Source: Gonatopus flavifemur (Eukaryota > Arthropoda > Insecta > Hymenoptera > Dryinidae). From it: a stretch of 64,000 bases of DNA. The DNA is taken from NCBI GenBank assembly GCA_018340375.1, contig JAFFJZ010000003.1, forward strand, positions 27,714,001 to 27,778,000, in the 5' to 3' direction. The notes under the pieces are model-generated. The model was given only the letters and a program-made list of their open reading frames with translations. It made no database searches and was not told the DNA's origin. Within the stretch, counting starts at the first letter, position 1. Each line of letters opens with the position of its first letter. The translations under genes and the position numbers were made by a program. Below, piece by piece: positions 1 to 13,500 of the stretch.

Positions 1-731
1 TTGATTAAAGCGTGTGAGACGCGATAAATCTGATCAAATTTTTCTCCTCTTTTTTTTTCTCTTTTCCCTCCCAAAAGTTCAACAACTCACAAAAGAAAAG
101 AAAACGTTTCTCCGACGCGCTGCGGTATCTCACTCTGTATATAGTGTTGAATTTAAAAGGTGGATCTTATATAGAAGAAGAAGAAGGTTCCGCATATAAT
201 AGGGGATCGTCGAGAGTTTCTCTGTAGAGAGATACCTAGCTAACCGGGAAAGTGCACCTACCCCCTTGACAAGCCCCTGGCCTCCCCCTCACGATCTTCA
301 AGCCACCAAATACACCAGTCAAACCAACTCAACCAACCAACCAATCCGGCATCCCCCGCGGTCGAAGGCACTGGCCCGAGAAATTCAATTACTGCTAAAC
401 TTCTCGACTGAAGACGCGGCTCGATTCTACTGTAAGTACTCTGTTTCCAAGATCGAGCGCAAGACATTTTATACTGGTATGTGTGTGTGTGTGTACGGGT
501 ATATATTAAAGTTATACACGTATACAATCTCATACGTGCGAATCTCTTTCCATGAAATGGATATACAATACAATATAATACTGAGTCTTGCTGAATCGAG
601 GTAATAGAAATTCGATATGTGATGCATATAAAGCGTGTAAAGTGTCCTTCGATCGACGAATGCGTTTCCCCCGATAACAGAGAAATATGATACACGATAC
701 GGAGTTGGTCTAAATTTTATCTCACGGACTA
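1..731. other. Noncoding sequence 3' of Dmrt99B exon 2 (probably intron)
   Basis: It holds a short GT run near 480-493 and GC-richer sequence at 240-430. The minus-strand frame at 258-695 has no recognisable domain. Since the upstream exon ends in an open phase with a good donor, this is most simply intron of the same gene. Confidence 0.4.
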
Positions 732-1019
732 CACGGAAAGACCGGGTCTATTAACATACCAACGTTTAGAAAAATGACTATCAATTTAGGGAGAAAGAGA
801 ATCGCTGAAAAATATTCGTAGTGAGTCTACCAAAAGTTTGCAATCAAAATATTAACAATTAATAGTTTCATTGGTATTTTTCACAGTGAAACTATCAATT
901 GTCAATACATCGGCTACGAAATTTCAGTCGACTCATTATACGAATATTTTTCAGCGATCCTCGTTCTCCCTAAATTGACAGTAATTTTTCTAAATATTAA
1001 TAGACCCGGTCTTTCCGTG
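732..1019. mobile_element. MITE with long inverted repeats, TA target duplication
   Basis: The ends CACGGAAAGACCGGGTC and its reverse complement flank a 288-bp element bordered by TA on both sides (730-731 and 1020-1021). The arms pair imperfectly for about 100 bp and share TTTAGGGAGAA and ATCGCTGAAAAATATTCG. There is no coding capacity. The TA duplication and TIR suggest a non-autonomous Tc1/mariner-type element. Confidence 0.85.
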
Positions 1020-2652
1020 TATGAACAACAATCGTTGCATTGAAATGAAATTGTGCTTTCGTATGAATTTAATGAGAAATTCAAATCCAGTATAAAACAT
1101 CGTGATATATTCTTGACGGTAGATCAAAGGAGGTATTCTTGATAAACGCGAATCCTCGTACTACAAATATACTCTACAAACGAGAAGATCACTATGATTC
1201 GCCTTTCGCTTTGCTTCGAAATGAATTCATCATCAACATCGACTCTTGTTATTCGACGGCGAAGAAAGAAGAATAAAAAATATGTATAGTTTTATAAATA
1301 TCAAATTCCATACAAAGTTTAGTTTCCAAATTTTCAGAAAAAGTACAAGTATACACTGCATTAATTATAAACTCAAATTAGAATCAACGCCATTCATCAT
1401 TCATCATTTCTACATAAAGAAAAAAAATGGTTTTTGCGCACCAAGAATTCACCAAATTTTATCAAGTACGGTACTCGAGGGATTTACAAGAGCGGTATGA
1501 AAAATATTAATGTAATTCATACTTCGGATTGAACAAAAATAACTTTAAACTTTAACAAAAATAAACGCGCGTAAATGGCATTTATTTGTGTGTTTGAAAC
1601 AACTGATAATTCATCAAATATGAAAAGATTTTGTATATTCTCGCTGAAAGCGTCCAAAGAAAGCAAAACTTGTAGTACGAAAATTCTGTGGTTCATTCGT
1701 AGAGAGAGATTTTAATCACGATTTTTCTCCTGTTACATTTCGAATACTTGAGCATTTAATTTGTGGGATTTATTGAAAAGAATGACCCCGTTAATTCATG
1801 ATATCATGTCCCAAATCCCATACACGAAGCATGTAATGATTCAAAAACAAAATAACTTTCCGTGTAAACATTTTGTGACTCCGCCTTGGCTGGCGATCAA
1901 ATAGCAAATCGCACAATTGAATGATTTCCGTATAGTTAAGATTACCAAAATTCCAATAAATTTGAAGACAATTTTATTAGTATCGTTGAAAAAGTTCTGC
2001 AAGAACGATGCATTGTCTGAATATCGGATGGTAACGCCATGGAAGAAAAACGTACTCGACGAAAAAACTGCTAAACGGGCAACAATATCGAGTACGCGAC
2101 ACGCGACCGTTTTAAAATAAGCTTTTATGCGGGTATATGTTGGTACACGCATTTGCCACGCACTAATTGTAAGCCACACGAGTACAAGATACGAGTGCCC
2201 ATTAGGAACGTGCGTGTACAAGAACGTACACTATACACGCAAGCAGACCAAGTGGTCGCAACTATATGCATATAATGTTAAGTAAATAATGGCCAAACTC
2301 GTGAATCCCCTTATTACAGCACTCGAGGCAGAAGTCATACTCGTTGACGGTGGCGTATAAGGCTCTCAATACCGTTCGCGCTGTACAACCCTTCTTTTTA
2401 TCGCTTAGAACAGCCACCACCAGCTTGATCCTTTCCTTATGCCTTTCTTCCTTCTTTCGGTCCGAAACTCATTCTCGCCCCACACGTAGAGTGTGTACAC
2501 GCGCCCCGCTTAAAGATCCCCCAAGTACATACTCATAATCTTTCAATAATCATGTAACGGAGAACAAACGTATGTTCAGGAATCGAGTCTCACCTCCTCC
2601 CGTACACATCGTCATCAGTCGAGATCGTAACAGATTGCACGCTGGATCAATG

Positions 2653-2696
<44 letters not shown>

Positions 2697-2838
2697 CCCG
2701 TTCTTGAGTTTATGCATTTTAAAACGAGGGTGGAACGAGTCAAGAATCAACTCAAATCTATGATAAAGTTAAATGCGCATTTGGTGAGTTCTTCCAACTT
2801 GGAGAGGATAATTTTGATGGAAGAGAGATAACACTCAC
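1020..2838. other. Noncoding sequence, no gene seen
   Basis: AT-rich to 2300, then moderately GC-richer. The only distinct feature is the TC-dinucleotide run near 2657-2693. The open frames are short and without domains. Probably intron downstream of Dmrt99B exon 2. Confidence 0.4.
2657..2693. repeat. (TC)n microsatellite
   Basis: An uninterrupted TC dinucleotide tract lies about 150 bp beyond the exon 2 donor of the Dmrt99B-like gene. On the gene's strand it reads as a (GA)n run. Confidence 0.9.
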
Positions 2839-5800
2839 CTCCAATGCTGCTAACCATGGTGTCGGTTGTTTTGTCCATTACTTTTGGTTGTCTATAATCT
2901 TCGTGGAGGACTCTTTTTCGTTGTAAAAGCGCCCCGCAATCCGGTTGTTGTTGCTGTTGTTGATGTTGCAATTGGGTTTGAATGTGCGCAGCTGCTGCCG
3001 CCGCAGCAGCCGCAGCCGCTGCTGGGATTGCTAACGTTGCAGGACTTGTCACGTGGGCCGGATGTGGCGGCGGTGGGGGAGGACTCCCCGATGGTGTCGA
3101 AACCGGGGCCACCCCAGGCAATACAGGAGCAGTCGCGCAACCACCATTGTTATATTGCAATTGCAAACCAAGCTCGCGAGCTTCGCTTTCCTCTTGAGCT
3201 TGTTGTCTTCTCAGTGCAACCTGAAAACAAGGATTTTTCGTGTAAAGAATAATAAAGATTACTGTAATGTATCAAATTTTCGCATGATTTATACATAGAT
3301 TTGATACGATGAATTCTGAAAGTAACAGAACTTTCTAGTTTCTTACGAGGAGCTTAGAAAAACCTGGCGAGTGCCAATTCAAATCACTCAATCTAGGTAT
3401 GTGTTTGAAATTATCTTCGCATAAATCATTTCAATCGCTTTCTACCATGTGAAAAGTACGAGGTAAATTCGGATGAGAGGCGGCAGATCGATCTGCCCGG
3501 TTAGAAATAATTCGTGGCGATCCCTAAGTCTTGTCAGGATCTAGTCAGGGCTTAATCAGGCCTTGAAAAGAGGATCGCTACGAATCATTTCTTCATAGAA
3601 TCTGCTGGATTTCATTCGAATTTCCCTCGCATCTTCAACAGGGTAGGCTTTATGAGATTTCGCTGGACGCTTGTGAAAAATTTGTAAAGTCTAGTAAAGC
3701 TTCCTTAGCAACCTAGACAATTCCTAGAATAATTCATATTAAGGTATTAGCCATCAACTCTCCAACGAAATCAGAGACTACTAGAGTCTATTCAACTTAA
3801 TAATAATTTCTCACCAAGGATAAATTGTGTGAAAAAAAAAGTAAAGTGTTGCATTGAATTCAAGAGAGTAACAGAAGAGATACCTGTGCAGCTGTGATGA
3901 TTTTCAAAGTTATATATATCATCACACCTCTCAACAATAGCAAGCTTATTATTCCAACAAGAAAAAAGACATCAAATTTCAAATGCAATGTATTCTAGTA
4001 GAGTAATAATAGTTAAGCTGCTTTTATTATAAGTATACTGTGTCACGAATAACTCAATGAACGCGTACGAGGGTCTGCCTTGAAATCTCGGTTAAGTGTA
4101 GTATTACGATCCTGTAATGTTACACGATCGGCTTGTAACGTTATTTAGATCTTTAGAAGTATACGAACCTATAACAATAATTTTCTCTACACACGAGCAC
4201 ATAAAATTACCGAGTGTTATTTTTCTTTGTACCGCCTTCTGTCCCTTGCACACTTCTTACCATCTTTCCCCCACGTCCGATGAAGGAAAGGAATAAAATA
4301 AAAATGATAAAGTTTGTACCAATCAAAGTTACAACACACTGTTGTATCGTCGCCATTGCGATAAATTATGTTCCAAAATTGCTTAAGAATCTAAGAAATT
4401 CCTGAATTGAAGCGATTAAATTTCCCTAATGTTGTGTTCGTTGATGTGCCAAGTTTGTACACGGAGAGAAGTTTTATATTAAAGATTACTATATTCGTAT
4501 GGTACTCTTGGGATATACTTTATTATGAGGCTCAGAATCATATTTATTCCAAATTCCAACATATTTATTCTTCTCTCCGCGAGAGAGTATGGTGAACTCT
4601 CATATACTTGTGGTTCATAACGACATAATCAAATATATCCCAAAAGTACAATATAAATATGGTAATCTCTAATATAATATTCTTTCAAAACTGGAAATTT
4701 ACTGTGCAACTGGACTACTGGAATATGGATATTCCAGTACATGTACAGAGATTTTGTTGTTACGTTACTGAAAATTTAATAACTGAAAATTCAGTCATTG
4801 TACTGGAATTTTCAAGTTTGAGATGATGTACTGAAATTTTGCCATGATTTCACTACAATTTTATAGTTCTTGTAAAAATATTCCTCAAAAGGACTTGAGA
4901 AAAATTTGGAATTTTAGAAAAAAATAATCGTTGGTATATACTGGAATTATAGGTTTTTTTAACTGCAATCAGGTTTTTTGATGGATTTTCCAGTTACTAT
5001 GCAATTGAATTATACAGGTTTTGAACTGCAATTTTCAGGTCGTGTGATGGAATTTTCCAGTTGCTATGCAACGAATTTAATCACTGTTGCACTGAAATTT
5101 TTTTTCTCTATTTGACTTCGTCATTTCTGGCAGGAAAATTTCAAGTCTTTATATTAAAAATTTCCTGATTGAGATTTTGAATAATAATAGACTTATCCTC
5201 TTGTGTTCTAGATATGAAGCGTAGGCAGGTAGAAAAGTGTGGGTTCAAATCCTGTTAGGTAGATATGAGTTTCTGTCCATCCAAATGAACGATCAAAAGT
5301 TTCTCAATCATCTTGGAACACAAGGACCCTGCAAAGTCACTTTGCGTGAGCAATTTTTTTTAAATTTTCATGGATATTTTCAGCATTAATTTTCCAGTAC
5401 ATATCCTTTTTGCAGTACAAATGTGCTGAAATTTTTACAGTGTAGGTATTGTTCGTTAAGACTTACTTACTAGAAGTCTGTATAAGTTCATAAATAATTT
5501 TGCAAATGATTGATTTTGAAATCCTTATAAGTTGAATGATACATCCTTGTAAAAGAATGTAACGTCGCAGACGTGACATTTCCAATTAATTTTCGCCATT
5601 AAATTTGAAAGATAAACGACCGTTCTTTTCGATGGAAAATTTTCAAATGATGTCGAATACAAAGGTGCAAAAGAATCAATTGTACCGTGAATTTACTGCT
5701 TAACCTTCCGTAATGAAGAACATAGAAGGGAAGGTTTCAGGAACACAACGTACATGTTAAGTGTATCACCGATGCCTCATGCTTGGATAAAAACACAAGA

Positions 5801-8800
5801 GGAGGGTCGGTAAAGAGGCTTTGTGTGACAACGGACAAGTAGGAACTCGTGCCCGACGGTGCGATAACGGTAAATGTTTTTTTTAATTAAGGAGGAAATT
5901 GCAGAAGAAAATGTTGAAATTCCATTGTTGCGATAATGCGCAGGGTTGCTTACGCGTGCATAATTATGCTTTCTATAAAAAGAATACACAGTTACAAGTA
6001 TATACAGTTAGAGATAATATTTGTTGAAACAACAGGGTTGGGTATCATTTCTCTGGACCCTGCTTTAGTTTTTATCTGTTAGGAAATAAAATACAATGTA
6101 TTTTAACCTGGTGAGAATAAACTGATTTCTAATAAATTTCAATGTTTTTTCGATTGAGTTTCTCTCATCAAATATTTGCGAAAATTTTGCACCAATTTCA
6201 CAGCTGGTGGAATCAATCAGATAGCAAGAAAGTCGCATGCTGGATTGGATATTGAGGCAGGCTTTATTCGCATTTACATGATTCAGACAGTGTTTGCTTC
6301 GCTCGCGGTTCATGAATTTCCAATCATTAAAACGATTGGGAGGGAACTTGTTGACCGAGGCTTGGAATGATAACGAGCCTCAATTCTGTGACCTGGGACA
6401 ATGCTGACGTAAGACAATGTTGGTTTAAATCAGAATCAATTCTAGTACATGGAGAAAAAAATATAACAACCATTTTCATATAAATATAATAATCGAAGGA
6501 TATGATTCATTATGACGATAATTCATCATAACTCTCGTAACAGTTACTATATTTCTGCTGAACACTGATAGATGTATATAGTATTTGACGTCATAATGAA
6601 TTATGTCCTTCGATTACTATACTTCGACTGATGACCATTATTATATTCTTTTCTCCGTGTACAAACTCGTACCACTACTACTCTATCCAAATTTGTCTTT
6701 GTAATCTTTGGTCCAATATAAATTCCTCACGCTCGGCTATTACACAGTAAAAAATTGAGAGTGAAATTTAACACTCAAGTAATAGAGTACGAGTGGTTCG
6801 TACAGGTCCACACGCGGGAGTGCTGTTTTCTACCATGGACGGCGAGTGTATTTCACACTCTTCCATTTGTTGATATTTTCGTATGTCTTTAAATTATTTT
6901 CCACCGGAGCGAGTGAAATTCAACACTAAGAAGAGTGAAATTTTTCCCAAATGTTCTGAATACAGCTGAGTGTTGGAAAAAGATTCAGCAGTGTTCATTT
7001 CAACACTCGATTATTTTACTATCCGAAAAGGATCTTTCCCCCGACTTCATTTTTTACTATGCACGATTGGCTTCAGTCGTTATCCGTCGTTGGGATCGCT
7101 GAATTTTTACATGGGGAGATATTTGATCAGTTTAATAAATTTCGTAAAATTATCGAACGAATTGTCAGCACATGCAACCGAAGCGAATGCTATCTTAAAT
7201 CACATAGCGCTGTTAAATTATAAAAAAAGGTTATTTGTCGAGGATTTATAGTTTTCTGTGGAAAACAACGTGTAATGTGTTGTATTGCGTTACAGATAAC
7301 ACGTATACACGAAAAAAAAAGAATAGTTGCAGCAACTACTTAAGTAGTCGATTTTCGACCATCTAATTAAATAGTTGCTACAGCTACTTAGTAGTCAGGA
7401 CAAGTAACACGTTAACTGTCTCAACTAATTCAGAATACCTCAAGTATTTACGTTAGTTAGTGCAACTATCGAGTTACTTATCCTGACTACTAAGCAGCTG
7501 CAGCAACTACTTAAGTAGATGGTCGAAAATCGACTATTTAAGTAGTTGCTGCAACTATTTCTTTTTTTCCGTGTAGCAATAGTAGAAGAATCACACTGAA
7601 CTGCACGGAGAAAAGTATCCCTAGTAGAAATTTGATCAGGCATTCCCTATTTTTGGTAAGGTCCTAATCAGGTTAGAATCCGGAAACCGTGAATAAGGAA
7701 AATCTTATGAGGCCCTAACAACGAACTTATCTGATTTCCCTGATAGGATTCAAATAGGGTTATAACGCAGGGGTACAACCGGGTACGGATGAGATTTCCA
7801 TAAAATCGAGCGAAATAGAAATCAGGCATGCCTCGTCAGGCCCTGGTATTTTCCCATCCAAAATTTCTACTAGGGATATGGGACTGATTACCATTCGCCC
7901 TAGTTCTTGTCGCGACTTGAAAATAGGAAGTGAGCATTGAACTGTATAATATACTGGAATGAGTACCATTCAAAAAATTTTCGTCAAAGAGAGACAGTCA
8001 AGTACCTTGTGCGAGAAAAAGAAGCACCCTTTACACTCATCATCCCTTTTCAAGATGCATGTATTGAAAAGAAACAACGCTATTTCATCTTGCATTTCAC
8101 ACTGACGAAAGATCTCTTCTTCCATCCTATAGGAAATTTCGCCAGTGCTCTTTCCAGTATGTTATATAGTTCAATGGAAGTGAGTGATGACTTGCGATTT
8201 GGTGATCATTATGATGTTAATCTATCGTTTTCATTGTAACGTAAACAGTTTACCGCACTCACTCCGATTCTGAATGGTACTTATTACAATTTTGAAATAT
8301 CTGTCACCGTATACTTTTCTCCGTGTATTGAAAATGGAGTTCATTTGAATGAAGTGACTTTTGAGTTACATTGAAATGATATGCCTATAGATCAACACAA
8401 ATATCGAAGGTAAATGGTCAGAATGGTTAATCGAGCCTACAGGTTTCGGATTCATAGGAGGAATCATATCAATGCCCAAACGCTGTACAATATCACCATT
8501 TGAACGCCAGATATTCATTATCTTTCAACACCCCGCGTCACCGCATTACGCGGTTAATAGGTTCCATTCTGTTTGTGCAAAGGTGCTGATGATTGTGAAC
8601 ATTTGAACTCCTACTGTCTATTATCTTTCCAAACCATGTGACTGCAAATTATCGTCGAATATAGAAAGATATATATGTTTCGAGAGAATCGAACGGTTAT
8701 TCGATTCATTCAACTTCCAATGTAGTGACTGATGAACTCTTACATTTACACGGTACGATTGATTCACTCAATGAGATAATACCGTTTGGAACTGCAGTTA

Positions 8801-10547
8801 TCCTGTTGACCCTAATTTCAGTCATATTTTATCAAATATAGAGATATACGTCCAAGTGGAAAAATTTTCAAATTGTATATAATTTTGAAGATTTTTGTCC
8901 AAGACTCGATAATTGACGATTAATTATCGTAATCCAACTTTTTTTTCTAATTTAAGGGATAACACTACAGTGGAATTTAAAAAAAATCAAAAAATTTGTT
9001 TTGGACTTAAAGTACTCTTTGAGGACCCGAAAATGATATAACGTAAACTCCAAACATAGGCCCGACTAAACACGCACGACTCAACTGTTACAAAAACTTC
9101 AAACGCGTTTATTTCAAAACAGTATGTCGAAAGTCGGTGGGAGCTCTAGCTCCGCCAATTTTCAATCAATCACCTCGGGGTTTTTTTATTGTATTCGTGA
9201 TATGATTATCTAGTGAAATACGTACGGGTTTTTCGAAATATTGATATTTGCGTTTTTTATTCAACATTAAGTAACGAAATTTAGGGTGAAAATTCTACTG
9301 TTTTCTTCAAACCGATGCCATTTCGTGGAAAATGCACATTTTTCAAAACGGATACGTATTTCACTAGCTTTTGGATTACAGAAAATAATTATTTTTGGTT
9401 CTGTGTTCTACGTCAATTCTGGACTGAGTTATTTATTCCACCGCACGACCATGAATTTTCACAGTGCTCCAGTCATTCACCTGTCAAGCCGCCATTTTTC
9501 ACAATAAAATTCCACAAAAAAATTATTTTGTACTTCAATAGTAGCGGAACACCTTCATGTAGTTCAATTTGAATAGGAACTTTCTAATTTTCGAAAAAAA
9601 AATCTGAAAAAACGTTATTTTTGGAGAGGTCACTGTGGTGTTACCCCTTCCCAATCAGGATTTAACAACTGGCGCAGTACTGCGCCAGTACCGGCTAACA
9701 CTGGCGGGGTACTGGCGGTCTGTACTGCAGCAGTACTGGCATTTGTCCGGAATGATAACGCTTTTCCATACTGGGTACGTGCTAGCCGACTCTTGGGGGC
9801 CCAATACTGGCACTATACTCCGCCTGTTGTCAACATTCGCATACTTCAGTTGTTTCTGATTGGGTTAAGCTTCTGCGTGAATTCAATATGATAACATTGC
9901 AATCTAAACTTATCAATATAATCAACTGAAATATCTTTTGAATCTCAGAATTAGTTGTGGTTTTGTTTTCGGTACGCGTCTTGAATTTCATTCCAAACAT
10001 GCGGATGGTGTTGCATTTTGTTAGAATTTGCACGAAATCTGAAATTCATTGAATAATCACCTATGACATCGCTACTCTCTGAAATTTTTAGAGTGAGATT
10101 TCACTCTTCAGCCAGCCAAAAGTGAGCTTGTCGAAATTTTCAGTGAAATTTCCCCTCTTTTAGAGTGATATTCTAAGGTTCGAAGTTAGAAACTCACAGC
10201 CTCTCAAATTCTAGTCAATTTTTCACTCTAGAAGAGTGAGGGTTCACTCGAAACGAGTGAAAATTCCACTCGAAGCGGACTGGCTCACTTCTGAGACTTA
10301 GTGCACTCAGAGAAAAAAAGTTGCTGAAACAGCAAACCTCGAAGATTTGCTTTGCTGATTTGGCAAAACTTGTTGCTGAATTAGCAAATATTTATCACAA
10401 AAAAAAAAAAAAATCTTTTGCGCTTGCCATTCAGCAATCCGAGATTGTAGATTAGATATAAGATATATAGAAAAATTCAATTATTAATTATCAAATAAAA
10501 ATAGCAGAATTTTTTTTTTAACAGCAACCGTTTTGTTGATTTTTTAG

Positions 10548-10584
<37 letters not shown>

Positions 10585-13500
10585 CGTGTGGAGTGAAACC
10601 CGTGATTTTTCACTCTTTCAAATTTAGAGAGTACAATCTTTAGATCTGAAACAGTCAGGAATCCGTTGGAACGACAAGATAAGTTACCTTCTAGTCGCTT
10701 GGAGAGTGAAATTTCACTCTTTTGGAGTGAGAAATCACTCTTCGGGCAGCCAGAAGGCAACCTACCCACACTGAGAGAAAAGTTCTCTTCTGAAAAATCA
10801 ACACATTCAGTTCAACATTTTCAAGAGATATCGTTTTGTATGAATAAGGCGCACTCGTTATAACCAAACATTCTGTTGAGTCAAGAAATTCATATTTATC
10901 AACTATAACCAAATCATTAATTCAATTCAAACTGATCGAAATTAATTTGAATGAATACACTGAGAAGAAAGTATTCCAAATTTATTTCAATCAAATAAAC
11001 TCTCCTCTCAGCGTATGACTTCTTATCAAATTGAGATTTATCTAATCATCATCGGTATGAAGTTCACTCAAAGGAATATGAGCTGTACTCATCAAGGATG
11101 TGACGAAATGAATATTAGTACAATTTATCTACTATAAACAAATCTTCTCCCTCAGTGTGGACAAGATTTAGCGACTCCACCAATGCTCCCCTGGTGAAAA
11201 TGAAGCGTGCATTTGGAGCGTCGCATAGGAGTGTTATTACCGTCACATGAGAGTGTATTAAGAGTCAATTGGCGCAGTTGAGCGTGGATCGAGCGTGAAG
11301 AAAAGCGTTCATGCACGCTGTACTCACGCTTATATTGAAGTAAGCGTGCATTGAACGTATATTGGCCAGAATCACGTTATTGGTACGCTGTTTGAACTTT
11401 ATGTGCACGCCGTTTTTTCGCCAGGGTCGGGCAATACAAAGAGAAATGTCTAATAAAAAATAGATAGCAATAATTTTATAATTAAACTCATTAGATGTAT
11501 AATGAAGAGTATTGTACAATAATTTTACACTGAAAGTTTTGTGTCCGCCAATTTTGTGTAATTATTGAATAGAAGCTCACGCCAGCGCTGGCGGTCTGTT
11601 ACCACCGTTGTCCCAGGTGTCAAAATCGAGACTGTTTGATCGCTGGAACGATATTATAATTCCAGGCTTTGGTCAAGTTTCCTCTCAAGACTCCTTCAAT
11701 GTTCGCCATGATTGGTTCAGAAAACAAACACGAATAATGGGTATTGCTTATTTTATTGATCTTTGACGCAAGTCTCGTTTATATCCCCAATCAAATGGAT
11801 TAAAAAAATTCTAATACAAATATTAATATATTGAACAACTTCTGTTATCCATTATACAAATGCGGATAAAGTAAGCACCATGTAACTTCTGAATTTCTTG
11901 GAGTGAAACTACTGCAACTGCGATAAGCTTTCAAAAATGAAACTCTCACTTCAATAGAGTGAAAATCCTCTCTTATGGAATGGAATTCAGCTTTATACAG
12001 ATTGTACCGCGAATATGTCGTGAGGTACTTGCGAGTTTGTATTATTTCCCTCGCGCAAGAATTACAAACTGGGGAGCACTCTACCAGAGAAGTGATAAAA
12101 CGCGAGTACAGAGTGTATACTGATTGTTCAGATTCAGTGGAATTCATCAATCAACAAAATGAATGAAAAAGTGGGACTTGAAGAAATACAAATCCAGGAC
12201 ACGAAAAAAAATAATTCGCCATGGTAACTAGAAATTAGTTGTGGTAGCTACTTCGTGTATTTGAAATTTGGATAGCTAAGAATATTGCTGTAATAACTGA
12301 ATCTTAGATACTATAGCAATACCTTTATTTTAGCCACCATAGTTAATTTAAGTTATCCGCCAAACGTTTAATTTCGACACATCTACGATTACTTAATTCG
12401 GGTCTAACTTTACAAGTTTTACCATTCATTTTTCATTTCTTTACTTTATGTGTTATTATTTATTTTCTATACGGAGAGAAAAGCATTGCTACCACAGCAA
12501 AGTTGTCTGTTACTGCAACATCTATAGGAAAAAATCGTCAAAAGAGTAAGCGCTAGTAAAAATCACTCCAGTGATTCTCTAGACCTGGCAAAGCCTCATC
12601 AAGTTCTCACGAGGGACTTGGAAAGCCTAGAAAGGCCTCATGATAGCCTAGAGAATGACTAGAACGATTTCTACTGAGGAAGGTAACTGGTGATATAACT
12701 CAATTTACTTACTAACACGAAAAAGTTTCCTAATAGAGCTAATAACGTCTTAGCCACTGTGGCAAACGTTTTTGAAAAGTGGCCTAACTCGGACCCCTAC
12801 ATTTCCCACTGGACAAAAAGTTGCAAAACGTTTCTGGAACATCTCAGAGACTGCTAATGTCCCACTGTTGTAACGTTTCGATTGAAATATTTCAAGAAAA
12901 CATCTCAGGAACGTTTATGGAACATGAAACATTCCTGCAGCGTTTCAGAGATATTCTTTTGAAACATATCATTCGAAACGTTAGATTGGCAGGACTTTAA
13001 CAGTCTCTGGGAAGTTTCAAAAACGTTTCGCAACATTTTGTCGAGTGGGGTATCAGTACAGACATCTATAAACCTGTTGACAAATGATCAGTACTCAATG
13101 AAGCCTTCAGTGATATATCGGACAACCTGATTGAGTGGGGAGCCTTCGATGAACACAAACATCTCTTCTACAAGGAAGTAAGTCTAGCATTTTGTGGCTG
13201 CATCTTGATGAAGATCTATCAAAGACGATTCACCTACTGCTACATCATTCGAAGGATCAACCGCTGCTCATTGTTTCAGACTCCTTCTGGTTCTTTTTAT
13301 GGGACGAAAAGCTGAACATCTAGGTCCCATGTATGAATGGCCGGGAATTAACAAAAGGCCCAATAATAGTATAGATTTATTTGCCAGATTCCAGCGACAA
13401 AACTCTTGCCAGAGATGAATTGGAGGGATTGCTAACGGAATAACGTGTCACCATCAATCAGAAACTGGACCATACTTTGCATAAATCGTCAGCAATTTCT

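Noticed and set aside
258..695. 145-codon minus-strand frame as a third Dmrt99B exon
   Set aside because: No DMA-domain or other DMRT similarity, and no acceptor in the right phase that I could support.
5203..5275. tRNA-like T-arm GTGGGTTCAAATCC
   Set aside because: No acceptor stem, D-arm or anticodon stem can be drawn around it. It lies in a fold-back repeat.
7308..7573. Palindromic AGTTGCAGCAACT repeats as a CRISPR-like array
   Set aside because: The repeats are inverted arms of one TA-flanked element, not direct repeats with spacers, and the genome is eukaryotic.
10518..10769. 83-codon frame with a poly-Lys run
   Set aside because: The poly-Lys comes from the poly(T) tract at a MITE end.
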